From Anaerococcus vaginimassiliensis (GTDB lineage: Bacteria; Bacillota; Clostridia; Tissierellales; Peptoniphilaceae), in contig NZ_LR130844.1 in assembly GCF_900626155.1 (NCBI RefSeq), positions 1,674,758 to 1,738,757 on the forward strand: a DNA stretch of 64,000 nucleotides, read 5' to 3'. A program made the translations under genes and the position numbers. The notes below the pieces were generated by a model, which ran no database searches, was not told where the DNA came from, and was given only the letters and a program-made list of their open reading frames with translations. Shown here one piece after another: positions 1 through 7,686 of this stretch; within the stretch, counting starts at the first letter, position 1, and each line of letters starts with the position of its first letter.

Positions 1-611
1 TATCGAATTAGAACCCTACCAGCAAAATGGTTCATAGTTGAATTTCTAGAGCCTTGCTGAATCAAGTCTTGAGAATTATCAAAATCCTCAAAGTCATCTT
101 TTAGAATATCAGTTATATATTTCCTTCCCCTAACTATTTCAACGGCAGGATTCTTAACTCCAAAGAAAAACCTCGCTCCATCTAAAGCATTTCCATCAAA
201 GAAAGTATAAGTCTCTGCCAATTTTTCTTTTAATTCTACATAGTCATCAAGATTTGTAATCTTAGGAATTGGAAAATATATGTGCATTCTTGGTCTTGCA
301 GCTTTTCCATTTTTTTCTTTTCTATGGTTTCTGCTGTAAACTATGGCAAATTTAACTCCATCAAATATTCTCTTTAAGTCATTAGCTGAAATCCAATCAT
401 CTGGATTTTCTGAATGGTCATTGTCTATATCCATAGGGACACATTCTGACTCTATAAAATTATCATTGGATCGATAGGAATTTTTATACTTAGCCATTAC
501 ATGGTCGAAACTCGCAGCTTTCTCAAAAGACCTTACATCTACTGCATTAACCTCATTTGGATAAACACAGTTTGACTCCACTCCTATTAAATTTGAGGTG
601 TATATTTTCAA
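1..611 (-). CDS. Phage primase-polymerase (AEP type), N-terminal part, runs off left edge
   Basis: About 203 residues are visible; the gene continues beyond base 1. It starts at TTG (609-611), directly after the stop of the upstream gene, with an AAAGGAGG ribosome binding site 8 bases before. The translation contains an acidic MDIDNDHSENP motif near residue 60, then SRNH and RPRMHIYFP. This is the pattern of archaeo-eukaryotic primase-polymerase domains at the N terminus of phage primase/helicase proteins. In the family, such proteins prime DNA synthesis at the phage fork, which fits the DNA polymerase and single-strand-binding genes upstream in the same operon. The helicase part, if present, lies outside the window. 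Confidence 0.8.
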   Translation of the reverse strand, partial: MKIYTSNLIGVESNCVYPNEVNAVDVRSFEKAASFDHVMAKYKNSYRSNDNFIESECVPMDIDNDHSENPDDWISANDLKRIFDGVKFAIVYSRNHRKEKNGKAARPRMHIYFPIPKITNLDDYVELKEKLAETYTFFDGNALDGARFFFGVKNPAVEIVRGRKYITDILKDDFEDFDNSQDLIQQGSRNSTMNHFAGRVLIR

Positions 612-998
612 TTAGGATACCTCCTTTATATAGCGAATCTTCATTTTTCTCTTCTCAGCAATCTTTATTTCTTCAGCCATTCCAGGACTTATCTTGTCAC
701 CAAAGACCCATACTTCTTCACATTTTCCAAGAAGGACATAATTAAAATGCATGGCAAGTCTTCTCTCACTTTCATCACTCATAAACTGAGGAAATAAAAG
801 ATGTGGTGCGATGGGAATATTTCCTTCATCTAAAGCATAGCGAGAATACTTCTGTGCCTTGATTACATTATTTTCTACATCTCCAGAAAATGGACTGCAG
901 ATATATACCAGGGGATAGTATCTCTTCTCTGCATTTTTAATTGTTTGATAAGGAGTGGGGTCCTTGCACCCACTCCCGTTGTATAGTTCCTTATTCAT
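612..998 (-). CDS. DUF4406-like (nucleoside deoxyribosyltransferase-fold) phage protein
   Basis: 128 residues. The core starts with PLVYICSPFSGD and ends with a VWVFGDKISPGMAEEI segment. This is the Rossmann-like pattern of DUF4406 and related nucleoside 2-deoxyribosyltransferase-fold proteins found in phage replication modules. The biochemical role is unknown; processing of nucleotides or their derivatives is only inferred from the fold. The ATG has GAGGG about 8 bases upstream and overlaps the end of the upstream zinc-ribbon gene by 8 bases. Its own TAA directly precedes the TTG of the primase gene, so the three genes are probably translationally coupled. Confidence 0.7.
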   Translation of the reverse strand: MNKELYNGSGCKDPTPYQTIKNAEKRYYPLVYICSPFSGDVENNVIKAQKYSRYALDEGNIPIAPHLLFPQFMSDESERRLAMHFNYVLLGKCEEVWVFGDKISPGMAEEIKIAEKRKMKIRYIKEVS

Positions 999-1191
999 AA
1001 ATATCCCTCATTGTTTCACTACAAGTATTACAGCAAACTTGGGTAGAAACTAAATCCCCCTCTTCCAATACTTCAACTAAATCGACTCGAACTTCTTTTC
1101 CGCACTTTGGACAGGTGCAAAATACATTCTCATCATTTATTTCAATGCTTACTTCCATGACATCATTTATTTTTTCTTTAACATAAAACAT
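991..1191 (-). CDS. Small zinc-ribbon protein of the replication module
   Basis: 66 residues with two Cys pairs, CTCPKCG near residue 26 and CCNTC near residue 54, which should bind one zinc ion. I do not recognise a named family. It sits between the DNA polymerase gene and the DUF4406-like gene, in the same direction with short spacing or overlap, so it is probably expressed with them. GAGG sits upstream of the ATG. The function is unknown; small zinc ribbons in phage early regions often bind nucleic acid or RNA polymerase, but nothing here proves that. Confidence 0.6.
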   Translation of the reverse strand: MFYVKEKINDVMEVSIEINDENVFCTCPKCGKEVRVDLVEVLEEGDLVSTQVCCNTCSETMRDIYE

Positions 1192-1203
1192 GAATAAACC
1201 TCC

Positions 1204-4062
1204 TTAGTCTTTCTTATAAAATTCACTTTCAAATCCATCTGCATCTAAGATAAGTCCAGGTGCCCAAATAGGAGCTATGGACATGATTTCATTTATCTCT
1301 TCGATACTAGATGAATCACTTTCTATTACAACTTCATCATGAATATGCATGACGATATTAAATCCTTTTTTCTCCAGTCTCATCATAGCTTCAGTTAAAA
1401 TATCTCTGGCTATTGCTTGAACAATATTTTCTACAAACTTTCCTCCGTAAGATTCTATCTTGTCCCACTTATTTCCTACTACGATTCCTTCATAGACAAT
1501 TGATTCTCCACCAAATCGATTCATCCCTATTTTTGCCTTTGGATAAGCTAGTCTTCTTTTTGAGGGTAGTTGTATAAAAAGAATGCCTTTTTCATAGCTA
1601 ATAACTAGGCTCTTATATTCTTCTTTACTTCTAGTCTTTACAACTCTTTTTACGACTGAATCTATATCCCACCACAAGCTTACGATGTTAGGATTAGCCT
1701 CTCTCCAAGAATCGACTATTGATTGAAGTTCATCTTCAGATAAACCCATCTCAATACCACCCATTGCTTTAAGAGCACCTAAGGCTCCTTGGTAGCCACA
1801 GTTGTGAACTAATTTCCCTGATACGGTAAAACGGTTATTCTTTCCGGCATTTCGTATATCATAAAGTCTAGTCTTGCTTCTATACCTTTCCAATTTTTTC
1901 TTTTCTCGAATACAGCTAATTCTGCATCTTCTATAATTTCGTCTCGGCTTAATCCTTTTGAAAGTTTCCTTATAACAACACTTCGTGCATAAGGCCAGTA
2001 TTTTTGATGAAATTCTGTTAATACAGTATTTCTCTTGTTCGAAGCATTCTCTATACGAGTCGCAAATCTTAAGTTGCCTCTTTCGTAATGCCCATTGTTG
2101 TCTATTCTGTCTATTTCTAGTTCTCTTTTTGGCAATCCAAATCTTTCTATTAAATAAAGACCTGCCTCTAGAATTGATGGAAACTTGAATTTTATTCCTC
2201 TTTCTCCATAGTTTTTGAACTCTGGATCTTTTGGGTTGGTACACCTTTGCTTTGCTGCTGTTAGCCTTCTGTCCAACCATCGTGGAATTTGTCTTGTCTG
2301 GGAGCAAGCTTGACATCCTTTTGACCTTCCTGTTGTTAAATTTCCCCTGTCTTGCCATTGAATGCTTCCACAGCCTTGACATCTTGTGAGGACATAACAA
2401 GAATTCCAGTTTTTCGCCCATCTTTTTTCTGGGCTTATAATCTTCACCCACCCGTATTGTTCTCCTACCATCTCCTGATTGTAGGAGATGTGCTCCGCTG
2501 GTGGCAGCTTCTCCAAATTGTATTGGCTTTTCTTGCCCCTCGATCCATACGATATGGTCTTTTGTTGCTCTAAGCCCATCATATTCAATCACTTCTCCTA
2601 TCCCCTTATATATAACTCCATCATGTGAAACCCAGTTTTCTCCATCCCATAATTTATGAGCTTTTGTAAGTTTTTCTATAGGAACTAACCCCTTATCTGT
2701 AAGAACCAACTCGCCTTCAGCAATACAAGCTAACGTCGCTATCTTTCCTTTTTGTCTAAGATGACCATTAACTCCATGCTTTTCAACTGGAACGCCAAAC
2801 ATCCTCGATGCTGTTCTGCAATAGATATCTTCTCCATTTTTAAAGGCATCCAGTACCCATTGTTCCCCTGCAAGCCATGCAAGGACACGGGCCTCTATTG
2901 CTGAAAAGTCTGAAATAATAAACCTGGTGCCTTCTTTTGCTATAAAGGCTGTCCTTATTAGTTGGGATAAAATATCAGAGGGCGATTCATATAGAATCTC
3001 CATAGTTTCGTAATCTCTATTTTTTACAAGACTCCTAGCTAGTTCTAAATCTTTTAGATTATTTCTTCTTAAGTTTTGAACTTGAATAAGTCTGCCTGAA
3101 TATCTGCCAGTTCTGTTTGCCCCATAAAATTGGATCAGACCTCTTGCTCGATTATCTTTTCCTTTTACATTTTTCATAGCATCGTATTTTCTTACTGAAG
3201 ACTTAGATAATTCTTGTCTAAGTTCCAATACCTCTTTAATATTACCTTCAGCATTTTTAAGAGCAGACTCTACGTCTTTTTTAGCTAATGAATCTATCTC
3301 TAAGTCTTTATTATTTAGCCATTCTTTTAGTTGTAAGGGAGAATTTGGATTTTCAAGACCAGTTAGTTCTATGGCTCTGTCCATATTCTCTTCTCGTAAT
3401 ATTTCATCAAATTTAATAGCTGAATCAACTAAAACTTCATCAATCAAAATCCCTCTATCATTGATGTTCTGGTCTGTCCAGTAGTTTTCCCATTCTGAAT
3501 GAGGCATAGAGAATGCTGATAATTTTTTCTTAATCGCCATTTCTGTTTCCACATCTCTTCGGTTATATTCCTTAAAGGTAGACCACTTTTCTAAATCGTG
3601 ATGTGGTAGATTTCTTTCCCTCATACCATTTGTCTTAGTTGGTTTACATGGAATAGAAAAATATCTTATAAGAGCCTTGCCTTCATTCATCTTTTGCTTA
3701 TCTAGTTTTAAAACCTCTCCTACTTTTTCAAGCGATAGAGGTAGACCAAGATAGGCTGACCAAATCATAGTGCAGTACCAACCTTGAGGTTTTAATCTCT
3801 CTCCAAGAAATTTTGATAAACACACCCTTTCAAAATTTGCATTAAAGACCCACTTTTCTATACTTTCATCACTAAGTGCTGCTAATATTTCTTCAGGAAT
3901 AATCTCTCCACTTGCCAAATCTATGACCTTAACTTCTCCATCATCTATAGAATAGGCAAAAAGGAGGATTTCAAAATCCTCACTCTCGGCATATTTGTAT
4001 ACACCACTTTTGCCTAAATCAACTGAAGAATAGGTCTCAAGATCTATGGACAATTTCTTCAT
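1204..4062 (-). CDS. Phage family A DNA polymerase precursor with 3'-5' exonuclease, contains an intein
   Basis: The precursor is 952 residues from ATG at 4062; a GTG at 4071 would add three. An N-terminal DEDDy exonuclease is indicated by LSIDLETYS near residue 4 and YNRRDVETE near 166. The family A polymerase domain shows motif A (SDFSAIEARV, about 384-393), motif B split by the intein (RQKGKIATLA, then CGYQG) and motif C (MHIHDEVVIE near 910). Without the intein the protein is about 643 residues, a usual size for these phage enzymes. Activity therefore depends on protein splicing, because the intein cuts the O-helix that binds the incoming nucleotide. The gene overlaps the small membrane-protein gene upstream by 26 bases, suggesting coupled translation, and it is the centre of the replication operon. 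Confidence 0.93.
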   Translation of the reverse strand: MKKLSIDLETYSSVDLGKSGVYKYAESEDFEILLFAYSIDDGEVKVIDLASGEIIPEEILAALSDESIEKWVFNANFERVCLSKFLGERLKPQGWYCTMIWSAYLGLPLSLEKVGEVLKLDKQKMNEGKALIRYFSIPCKPTKTNGMRERNLPHHDLEKWSTFKEYNRRDVETEMAIKKKLSAFSMPHSEWENYWTDQNINDRGILIDEVLVDSAIKFDEILREENMDRAIELTGLENPNSPLQLKEWLNNKDLEIDSLAKKDVESALKNAEGNIKEVLELRQELSKSSVRKYDAMKNVKGKDNRARGLIQFYGANRTGRYSGRLIQVQNLRRNNLKDLELARSLVKNRDYETMEILYESPSDILSQLIRTAFIAKEGTRFIISDFSAIEARVLAWLAGEQWVLDAFKNGEDIYCRTASRMFGVPVEKHGVNGHLRQKGKIATLACIAEGELVLTDKGLVPIEKLTKAHKLWDGENWVSHDGVIYKGIGEVIEYDGLRATKDHIVWIEGQEKPIQFGEAATSGAHLLQSGDGRRTIRVGEDYKPRKKMGEKLEFLLCPHKMSRLWKHSMARQGKFNNRKVKRMSSLLPDKTNSTMVGQKANSSKAKVYQPKRSRVQKLWRKRNKIQVSINSRGRSLFNRKIWIAKKRTRNRQNRQQWALRKRQLKICDSYRECFEQEKYCINRISSKILALCTKCCYKETFKRIKPRRNYRRCRISCIREKKKLERYRSKTRLYDIRNAGKNNRFTVSGKLVHNCGYQGALGALKAMGGIEMGLSEDELQSIVDSWREANPNIVSLWWDIDSVVKRVVKTRSKEEYKSLVISYEKGILFIQLPSKRRLAYPKAKIGMNRFGGESIVYEGIVVGNKWDKIESYGGKFVENIVQAIARDILTEAMMRLEKKGFNIVMHIHDEVVIESDSSSIEEINEIMSIAPIWAPGLILDADGFESEFYKKD
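1801..2727 (-). other. Intein in DNA polymerase motif B
   Basis: A 309-residue in-frame insertion. Block A begins with the catalytic cysteine (CIAEGELVLTDKGLVPIEKL, Cys codon 2725-2727). Block B is seen as GLRATKDHIVWIE, with the usual His. Block F is RLYDIRNAGKNNRFTVSG. Block G is LVHN, ending at Asn (1801-1803), and the first C-extein residue is Cys (1798-1800). All residues needed for class 1 splicing are present. Between blocks B and F the intein frame gives about 200 residues very rich in Lys, Arg, Asn and Ser. That segment does not look like an endonuclease domain, because its DNA codes for an HNH protein in another frame. No LAGLIDADG motif is seen in the intein frame. Confidence 0.92.
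1809..2588 (-). CDS. HNH homing endonuclease-like protein nested in the intein, +1 frame
   Basis: 259 residues, lying wholly inside the intein DNA but one base out of phase with it. An N-terminal zinc-finger-like part has Cys pairs (TRCQGCGS, then KGCQACS; about residues 69-95). The core resembles phage HNH endonucleases: QRCTNPKDPEFKNYGERGIK, then LEIDRIDNNGHYERGNLRF and ATRIENASNKRN (about 115-190). The probable start is TTG at 2588 with AGGAG (2595-2599) six bases upstream; ATGs at 2582 and 2579 are alternatives. The stop at 1809 lies only six bases before the last intein codon. Role by inference: it cuts intein-free polymerase alleles so that repair copies the intein and this gene together. 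Confidence 0.85.
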   Translation of the reverse strand: MNMMGLEQQKTISYGSRGKKSQYNLEKLPPAEHISYNQEMVGEQYGWVKIISPEKRWAKNWNSCYVLTRCQGCGSIQWQDRGNLTTGRSKGCQACSQTRQIPRWLDRRLTAAKQRCTNPKDPEFKNYGERGIKFKFPSILEAGLYLIERFGLPKRELEIDRIDNNGHYERGNLRFATRIENASNKRNTVLTEFHQKYWPYARSVVIRKLSKGLSRDEIIEDAELAVFEKRKNWKGIEARLDFMIYEMPERITVLPYQGN

Positions 4063-4237
4063 AGCTATCACTAAGCTTTGTTAATTCTGCTAAATTATTT
4101 TTTCTATCTTCTTTTATTTGTTTTTCTATTTTTCTGATATCTCTATCTAGTTCTTTTAGTTGAGCTTGTAAAAATCCAAGCTTATACCATAAAAAGGACC
4201 AAATAGCTAAAACTATTGCTGTAATTAAATAGTCCAT
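4037..4237 (-). CDS. Small membrane-anchored coiled-coil protein
   Basis: 66 residues. An N-terminal transmembrane segment (about residues 4-24, ITAIVLAIWSFLWYKLGFL) is followed by a charged helical region with heptad-like spacing (AQLKELDRDIRKIEKQIKED). AGGAGG lies six bases before the ATG. It sits between the DUF2815 gene and the polymerase gene and overlaps the latter. No named family is recognised. A membrane-tethered helper of phage replication is possible from context only. Confidence 0.6.
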   Translation of the reverse strand: MDYLITAIVLAIWSFLWYKLGFLQAQLKELDRDIRKIEKQIKEDRKNNLAELTKLSDSYEEIVHRS

Positions 4238-4246
4238 TTCTACCTC

Positions 4247-4798
4247 CTATGCTAAGAAATCTTCGTCATCATCGTCCATAGCATCGAAGTCATCTGCTGC
4301 ATTAGACCTATTTCCTAGAGGTTGACCATCTCTTAGCTTTTGAATATTTCCAAGCCCAACCGCTACGCCCTTATTGCCATTTACATTGTAGGCATAGAAG
4401 TTAAGGGATACCCTTGCATAAACCCCTGAGTAGACTTCACTTCTATCAAGAATAGGTTCTACATTTCTATCTACAATTTGAGGTGCTGTCATAGAGTTGG
4501 CATTTAAGAAATATGCATCAGCATATGCTTTATCATCTTTTTCTGTGTCACCATCTCTTAATGGAAGTTTGATAGCTTTCTTATTAGGTTTTTTCCCATT
4601 GAATTTAGAAAGTCCTTCATCAATAGCAGCATCTACTGCCTTTTCAATCTTCTCAATTGTCTTTTGGTCGCTCTTTGGGATAATGACAGATACTGAGTAT
4701 CTTTCTTTACCACCATTGATTGACTTTGGTTCCCAGACATTTGCATAAGATAATCTAACCTCACCTGTAATTACTTTTGTTTTATTTATATTTGACAT
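4247..4798 (-). CDS. DUF2815 family phage protein, probable single-strand DNA-binding protein
   Basis: 183 residues from ATG 4798, chosen because GGAGG sits eight bases upstream; a longer in-frame start at 4834 would overlap the DUF2800 gene. The sequence shows VRLSYANVWEPKSINGG near the N terminus, the YSVSVIIPK and SGVYARVSLNFYAYN strands, and a very acidic tail (DDFDAMDDDDEDFLA). An acidic tip on an OB-fold-like protein is characteristic of single-strand-binding proteins. DUF2815 members are encoded beside phage polymerases and DUF2800 nucleases, as here. Likely role: coating single-stranded DNA during phage replication or recombination. Confidence 0.8.
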   Translation of the reverse strand: MSNINKTKVITGEVRLSYANVWEPKSINGGKERYSVSVIIPKSDQKTIEKIEKAVDAAIDEGLSKFNGKKPNKKAIKLPLRDGDTEKDDKAYADAYFLNANSMTAPQIVDRNVEPILDRSEVYSGVYARVSLNFYAYNVNGNKGVAVGLGNIQKLRDGQPLGNRSNAADDFDAMDDDDEDFLA

Positions 4799-4799
4799 A

Positions 4800-5912
4800 T
4801 TATTTACCTCCGAATTCTTCTTTAACATTGTCAATTTTTACTTCCTCTCGTTTGTCTCTAATGCTTACTAAGGTTAACTTTCCTTTTGGTTTTTCTAATA
4901 AGTCGGTGATATTTTCATCAAAGACTTTCTTACCTAGTAACTTAGTCATAGCTGTGATGCCAAGTAACTTCTCTTCAAAGGGGTTAAATCCCAGTTCTTT
5001 TACTTTGTTTATAACTTCATCTTCATCTCGGTATTTCCTATTAGACCTACCTTCGACAAGTTTTAGGTCCTTCCATCTATGGCCCTTCATTGCTTTTTCT
5101 AAAGCGTAAGCCTTGATATCTTTGACCCATTGTTCCAGTTCGTCTAATCTTGGTAGGATTTCTTCAATTTCATCGTCAGATAGTTCTGGTGGTAGGGTAA
5201 ATTCCTCTTGTGCCAGTTTTAGGTTTTCTTCCGCTCTTTTCCTGCATTTATTCTTAGCTTTGCAGAAGATACACCATTCTCCACAAGAGAATTCTCCTTC
5301 GCCTATATATGCTTTCTCAGCAATCTCTCGTATGGTTTCTCCCCACTCATAAAGTTCTATCTTCTTGATTTCATAAGTTGAGATATTGCATCTTCTTGGT
5401 TGATAGATATGAAGAACTACTTTCTCGATATCATAAATTCCATCGAAGAGAGTCAAAGCACCAAGTCCATATAACATGAGTTGTGAATTCTCTTTAGCAT
5501 CTACTAAAACTCCCTGACCATACTTTAGATCTATTACATGAAGTTCTTTTTCTCCAACAACTACACAGTCAGCAGTTCCAAAGGACTCCTTAACATATTC
5601 TGAAAGGTCAAGCCTTTCTTCAACAAAGACGGCTGAGCTTTCGTATCTACTTATTACTTCTGTTACATATGATGCATATCCTTCGGTTAACTCATCCATT
5701 TCTTCATCATAAAAATCCAAATCATCAGTAGGATCTTTAACATCTATGCCTAATAAATTCTTTAGTTTATATTCTGCTAGGGCATGAGCTGAGGTGCCTT
5801 CAAGTGCATAAGGACTAACCTCATCCTCATATTTTTGAGAAAGCCTAACGCTTGGTGGACAGTGAATCCATCTATTAGAAGATGATGCTGATAAAATAGC
5901 ATGAGCACTCAT
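4800..5912 (-). CDS. DUF2800 family protein, RecB-like (PD-(D/E)XK) nuclease fold
   Basis: 370 residues. The N terminus (SASSSNRWIHCPPSVRLS, then LEGTSAHALAEYKL) and the middle (ELHVIDLKYGQG, about residues 127-138, with ENSQLMLYGLG) match the Cas4/RecB-like nuclease core. Downstream, CGEWCIFCKAKNKCRK (about 210-225) is a four-Cys cluster that in related nucleases binds an iron-sulphur cluster. The ATG overlaps the previous stop (TAATG), and GGAG lies nine bases upstream. In phage modules this protein pairs with DUF2815, so a recombination or end-processing nuclease role is likely but not proven. Confidence 0.83.
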   Translation of the reverse strand: MSAHAILSASSSNRWIHCPPSVRLSQKYEDEVSPYALEGTSAHALAEYKLKNLLGIDVKDPTDDLDFYDEEMDELTEGYASYVTEVISRYESSAVFVEERLDLSEYVKESFGTADCVVVGEKELHVIDLKYGQGVLVDAKENSQLMLYGLGALTLFDGIYDIEKVVLHIYQPRRCNISTYEIKKIELYEWGETIREIAEKAYIGEGEFSCGEWCIFCKAKNKCRKRAEENLKLAQEEFTLPPELSDDEIEEILPRLDELEQWVKDIKAYALEKAMKGHRWKDLKLVEGRSNRKYRDEDEVINKVKELGFNPFEEKLLGITAMTKLLGKKVFDENITDLLEKPKGKLTLVSIRDKREEVKIDNVKEEFGGK

Positions 5913-6211
5913 TACAACTTCTCCACATCTGCTACCAAGTCTTTATAGTTACTTGGATCAATCTCAGATAATTTTTTAGCCCCATACTTTTCTAAGAGTT
6001 CTCTTATCTTTGCTGTATGACCTAATCTTGATTTGTCGGCTAGTATCTTTCTAACATCTTCAATCTCATAAATCTTTTCGTTCTGATTTACTTTTTCTTC
6101 CTTTTTAGGAACTTCCTCATTACTTTCTAAAGCTGTGAGAAGGACACCTATACTAGATGCAAGATTCTCTGCATCTTCTTTGATTTCCATTAGTAGCTTT
6201 ATTCTTGACAC
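5912..6211 (-). CDS. Small phage protein often labelled RRP5-like
   Basis: 99 residues from a GTG start at 6211, chosen because AAAGGAG lies seven bases upstream; the longer open frame to 6253 has no such site. A helical N terminus and a charged linker (SNEEVPKKEEKVNQNE) are followed by a C-terminal domain with VRKILADKSRLGHTAKIREL and LLEKYGAKKLSEIDPSNYK. Such proteins in Firmicute phages are commonly annotated as rRNA biogenesis protein RRP5, a name with no functional support here. The C-terminal part resembles a SAP or helix-extended nucleic-acid-binding fold. The gene overlaps both the preceding and the following gene. Confidence 0.65.
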   Translation of the reverse strand: MSRIKLLMEIKEDAENLASSIGVLLTALESNEEVPKKEEKVNQNEKIYEIEDVRKILADKSRLGHTAKIRELLEKYGAKKLSEIDPSNYKDLVADVEKL

Positions 6212-6404
6212 TTTTTTCTCCTTTCTCGATTTCTCTAACATCCACTGAATCAACTGTCATCCCAGGGTCTAATAGATAAATTTGTCTGTAGCCTCCAAAC
6301 AAAAATTTTATTAATCTGTTTGGAATTTTTCCGACTGCACCTTTAAGGACATTTGTCTTTTGTCCTTTCTCATTTGTTACATTGATGATTATTTTGTGCC
6401 TCAT
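6153..6404 (-). CDS. Small phage protein of unknown function
   Basis: 83 residues from ATG 6404, supported by AAAGGAGG eight bases upstream; the frame is open to 6452 but without a site. It begins RHKIIINVTNEKGQKTNVLKG and contains KIPNRLIKFLFGGYRQIY, a compact beta-rich pattern. The last about 20 residues overlap the RRP5-like gene by 59 bases in another frame and look like read-through of that gene (basic, low complexity), so the functional part may be shorter. It is the second gene of the early operon after the sigma-like activator. No family is recognised. Confidence 0.55.
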   Translation of the reverse strand: MRHKIIINVTNEKGQKTNVLKGAVGKIPNRLIKFLFGGYRQIYLLDPGMTVDSVDVREIEKGEKSVKNKATNGNQRRCRESCI

Positions 6405-6489
6405 GTTTGCCTCCTTTCTGAAAGGGTCATCTCCCTTACAAATCACAGGCAAAGAAAAAGGACGAGTTTTTAACCTCGTCCTAAAATAT

Positions 6490-7077
6490 TTAAAAATTAT
6501 TTTTGATTGTTTCTTTTGCCTTATCCAAATGTTTCTTAACCGCAGCTGAAGATATATTCATTAAATCTGCAATTTCTGACTGCTTGTATCCATCCACAAA
6601 CATCAACTTGATTACTAATCGCTGTTTATCCGTTAATAAAGAAAGTACATCTTCCATATGCTCCGACCATTCAAATTCTTCATTCATGTCTTTGGATTTA
6701 ATAGTTGCTATTAATCTTTTATCGGGATCAATATCCCCATCGTTATCGAAATCAAGAGATAAGTTATAGTTCCTTGGGAATCTTTCCTCTACTTCTCCTT
6801 TTAACAAATCCTCATTAGGTTCGTATCCATGACTCTTTTTAAAGTCGCTTATAAATTCTTGTTTCCACGCATCTATTTCAGCTTTCTCTTCTTTAGTTCG
6901 TTCAGGTCTTAGATTCTTGTTGTTATAGTAAACTTCACTGTCGTCTAAAGCATGTAGTTTTTTGATGTCCACTTCTGTTATCCCATCTTTTCCTGGTTTT
7001 AGTTCCACTTTTGTTTCATCTGCAAACCTATAAACATACGTGGTTCTTTCGTCCGATCTAGTCTTTCTAATTTTCAA
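6490..7077 (-). CDS. Phage sigma-70 region 4-like transcription activator
   Basis: 195 residues from TTG 7077, preferred because GAGG sits about nine bases before it; an upstream TTG at 7107 has no site. The N-terminal half carries TYVYRFADETKVELKPG. The C-terminal 55 residues are a typical region 4 helix-turn-helix: LSLLTDKQRLVIKLMFVDGY, then KQSEIADLMNISSAAVKKHL. Such proteins lack regions 1-3 and act as phage or element regulators rather than full sigma factors. As first gene of the long minus-strand early operon, it probably controls that operon or later genes. Confidence 0.75.
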   Translation of the reverse strand: MKIRKTRSDERTTYVYRFADETKVELKPGKDGITEVDIKKLHALDDSEVYYNNKNLRPERTKEEKAEIDAWKQEFISDFKKSHGYEPNEDLLKGEVEERFPRNYNLSLDFDNDGDIDPDKRLIATIKSKDMNEEFEWSEHMEDVLSLLTDKQRLVIKLMFVDGYKQSEIADLMNISSAAVKKHLDKAKETIKNNF

Positions 7078-7107
7078 AATATTCCTCGCTTTCTTGCCCG
7101 ATAGCAA

Positions 7108-7280
7108 GGAGCGAGAAATACAAATTTTACCTACAGTTTATGGAGCATAGTTGTCTTTCACCTAAAAAAGGCTATAAGAAACTAGAGGTACTCCATATAC
7201 TTCTTTCAAAATTGATTGAAATTAGTTTATATGTGTATCTCACGCCCTTATAGCTAATCAGGCTTGATATAATTTGTAAT
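7108..7280. other. Non-coding gap between sigma-like gene and small protein gene
   Basis: No credible gene. It holds an inverted repeat at the start of the sigma-like gene (TCGCT at about 7085 pairing with AGCGA near 7110) and a longer-range pair TATGGAG/CTCCATA around 7139-7196. A 37-codon plus-strand reading frame from about 7139 has no ribosome binding site and was rejected. Confidence 0.4.
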
Positions 7281-7318
7281 AAAAAAAGCCTAATTCATCC
7301 GTTAAGATAAATTAGGCC
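7281..7318 (-). terminator. Rho-independent terminator after the 74-residue protein gene
   Basis: On the minus strand, GGCCTAATT pairs with GAATTAGGC across a 12-base loop and is followed by seven T. It lies 20 bases past the stop of the gene at 7339-7563 and should end that transcript, at least in part, before the sigma-like gene. Confidence 0.8.
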
Positions 7319-7338
7319 GTCTTGCAGCTCTTAAAAAT

Positions 7339-7563
7339 TTATGCTGATTTTTTGTAACTCTTTATGTCGTACTCTGTTTTATCTATTCTTTTAACTAAGG
7401 TGATACATCCACCTCTAGCTAGTTCAATACTTTGTCCGACTTCAAGTCTAACTTTAATTTCTTGTTTTTTATAGATATTTTGTAATATCCCAGTTTCTGC
7501 TTCAATTTTACAAATAAGTTTATTATTTGCATCTTTTACTTCTTGAATTTCTTTAATAGGCAT
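7339..7563 (-). CDS. Small early phage protein of unknown function
   Basis: 74 residues, beta-rich, with a Cys at residue 18 (LICKIEAETG) and another in ARGGCITLVKR. AAAGGAAG sits directly before the ATG. It is the first gene on the minus side of the lysogeny switch, facing the XRE repressor gene, the usual place of a Cro-like or early accessory protein. It has no visible helix-turn-helix, so I do not call it Cro. It has its own terminator. The family is not recognised. Confidence 0.6.
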   Translation of the reverse strand: MPIKEIQEVKDANNKLICKIEAETGILQNIYKKQEIKVRLEVGQSIELARGGCITLVKRIDKTEYDIKSYKKSA

Positions 7564-7686
7564 CTTCCTTTCTTTATATTTTAGCTTGTGATAAAATAAC
7601 TTCTTTCTTGTTGTTGATTTAATGGAACGCTCAACTTAAAAAAATATAGAAGTTATCTCGTTCCATCTATTCAACATAAATTATAC

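Noticed and set aside
1801..2727. Self-splicing intron instead of an intein in the DNA polymerase gene
   Set aside because: The insert is in frame throughout and shows intein blocks A, B, F and G with Cys1, block B His, His-Asn and Cys+1; no sign of a group I or II core was noticed.
7139..7252. 37-codon plus-strand reading frame
   Set aside because: No ribosome binding site, no recognisable pattern, and it lies in an inverted-repeat-rich gap.
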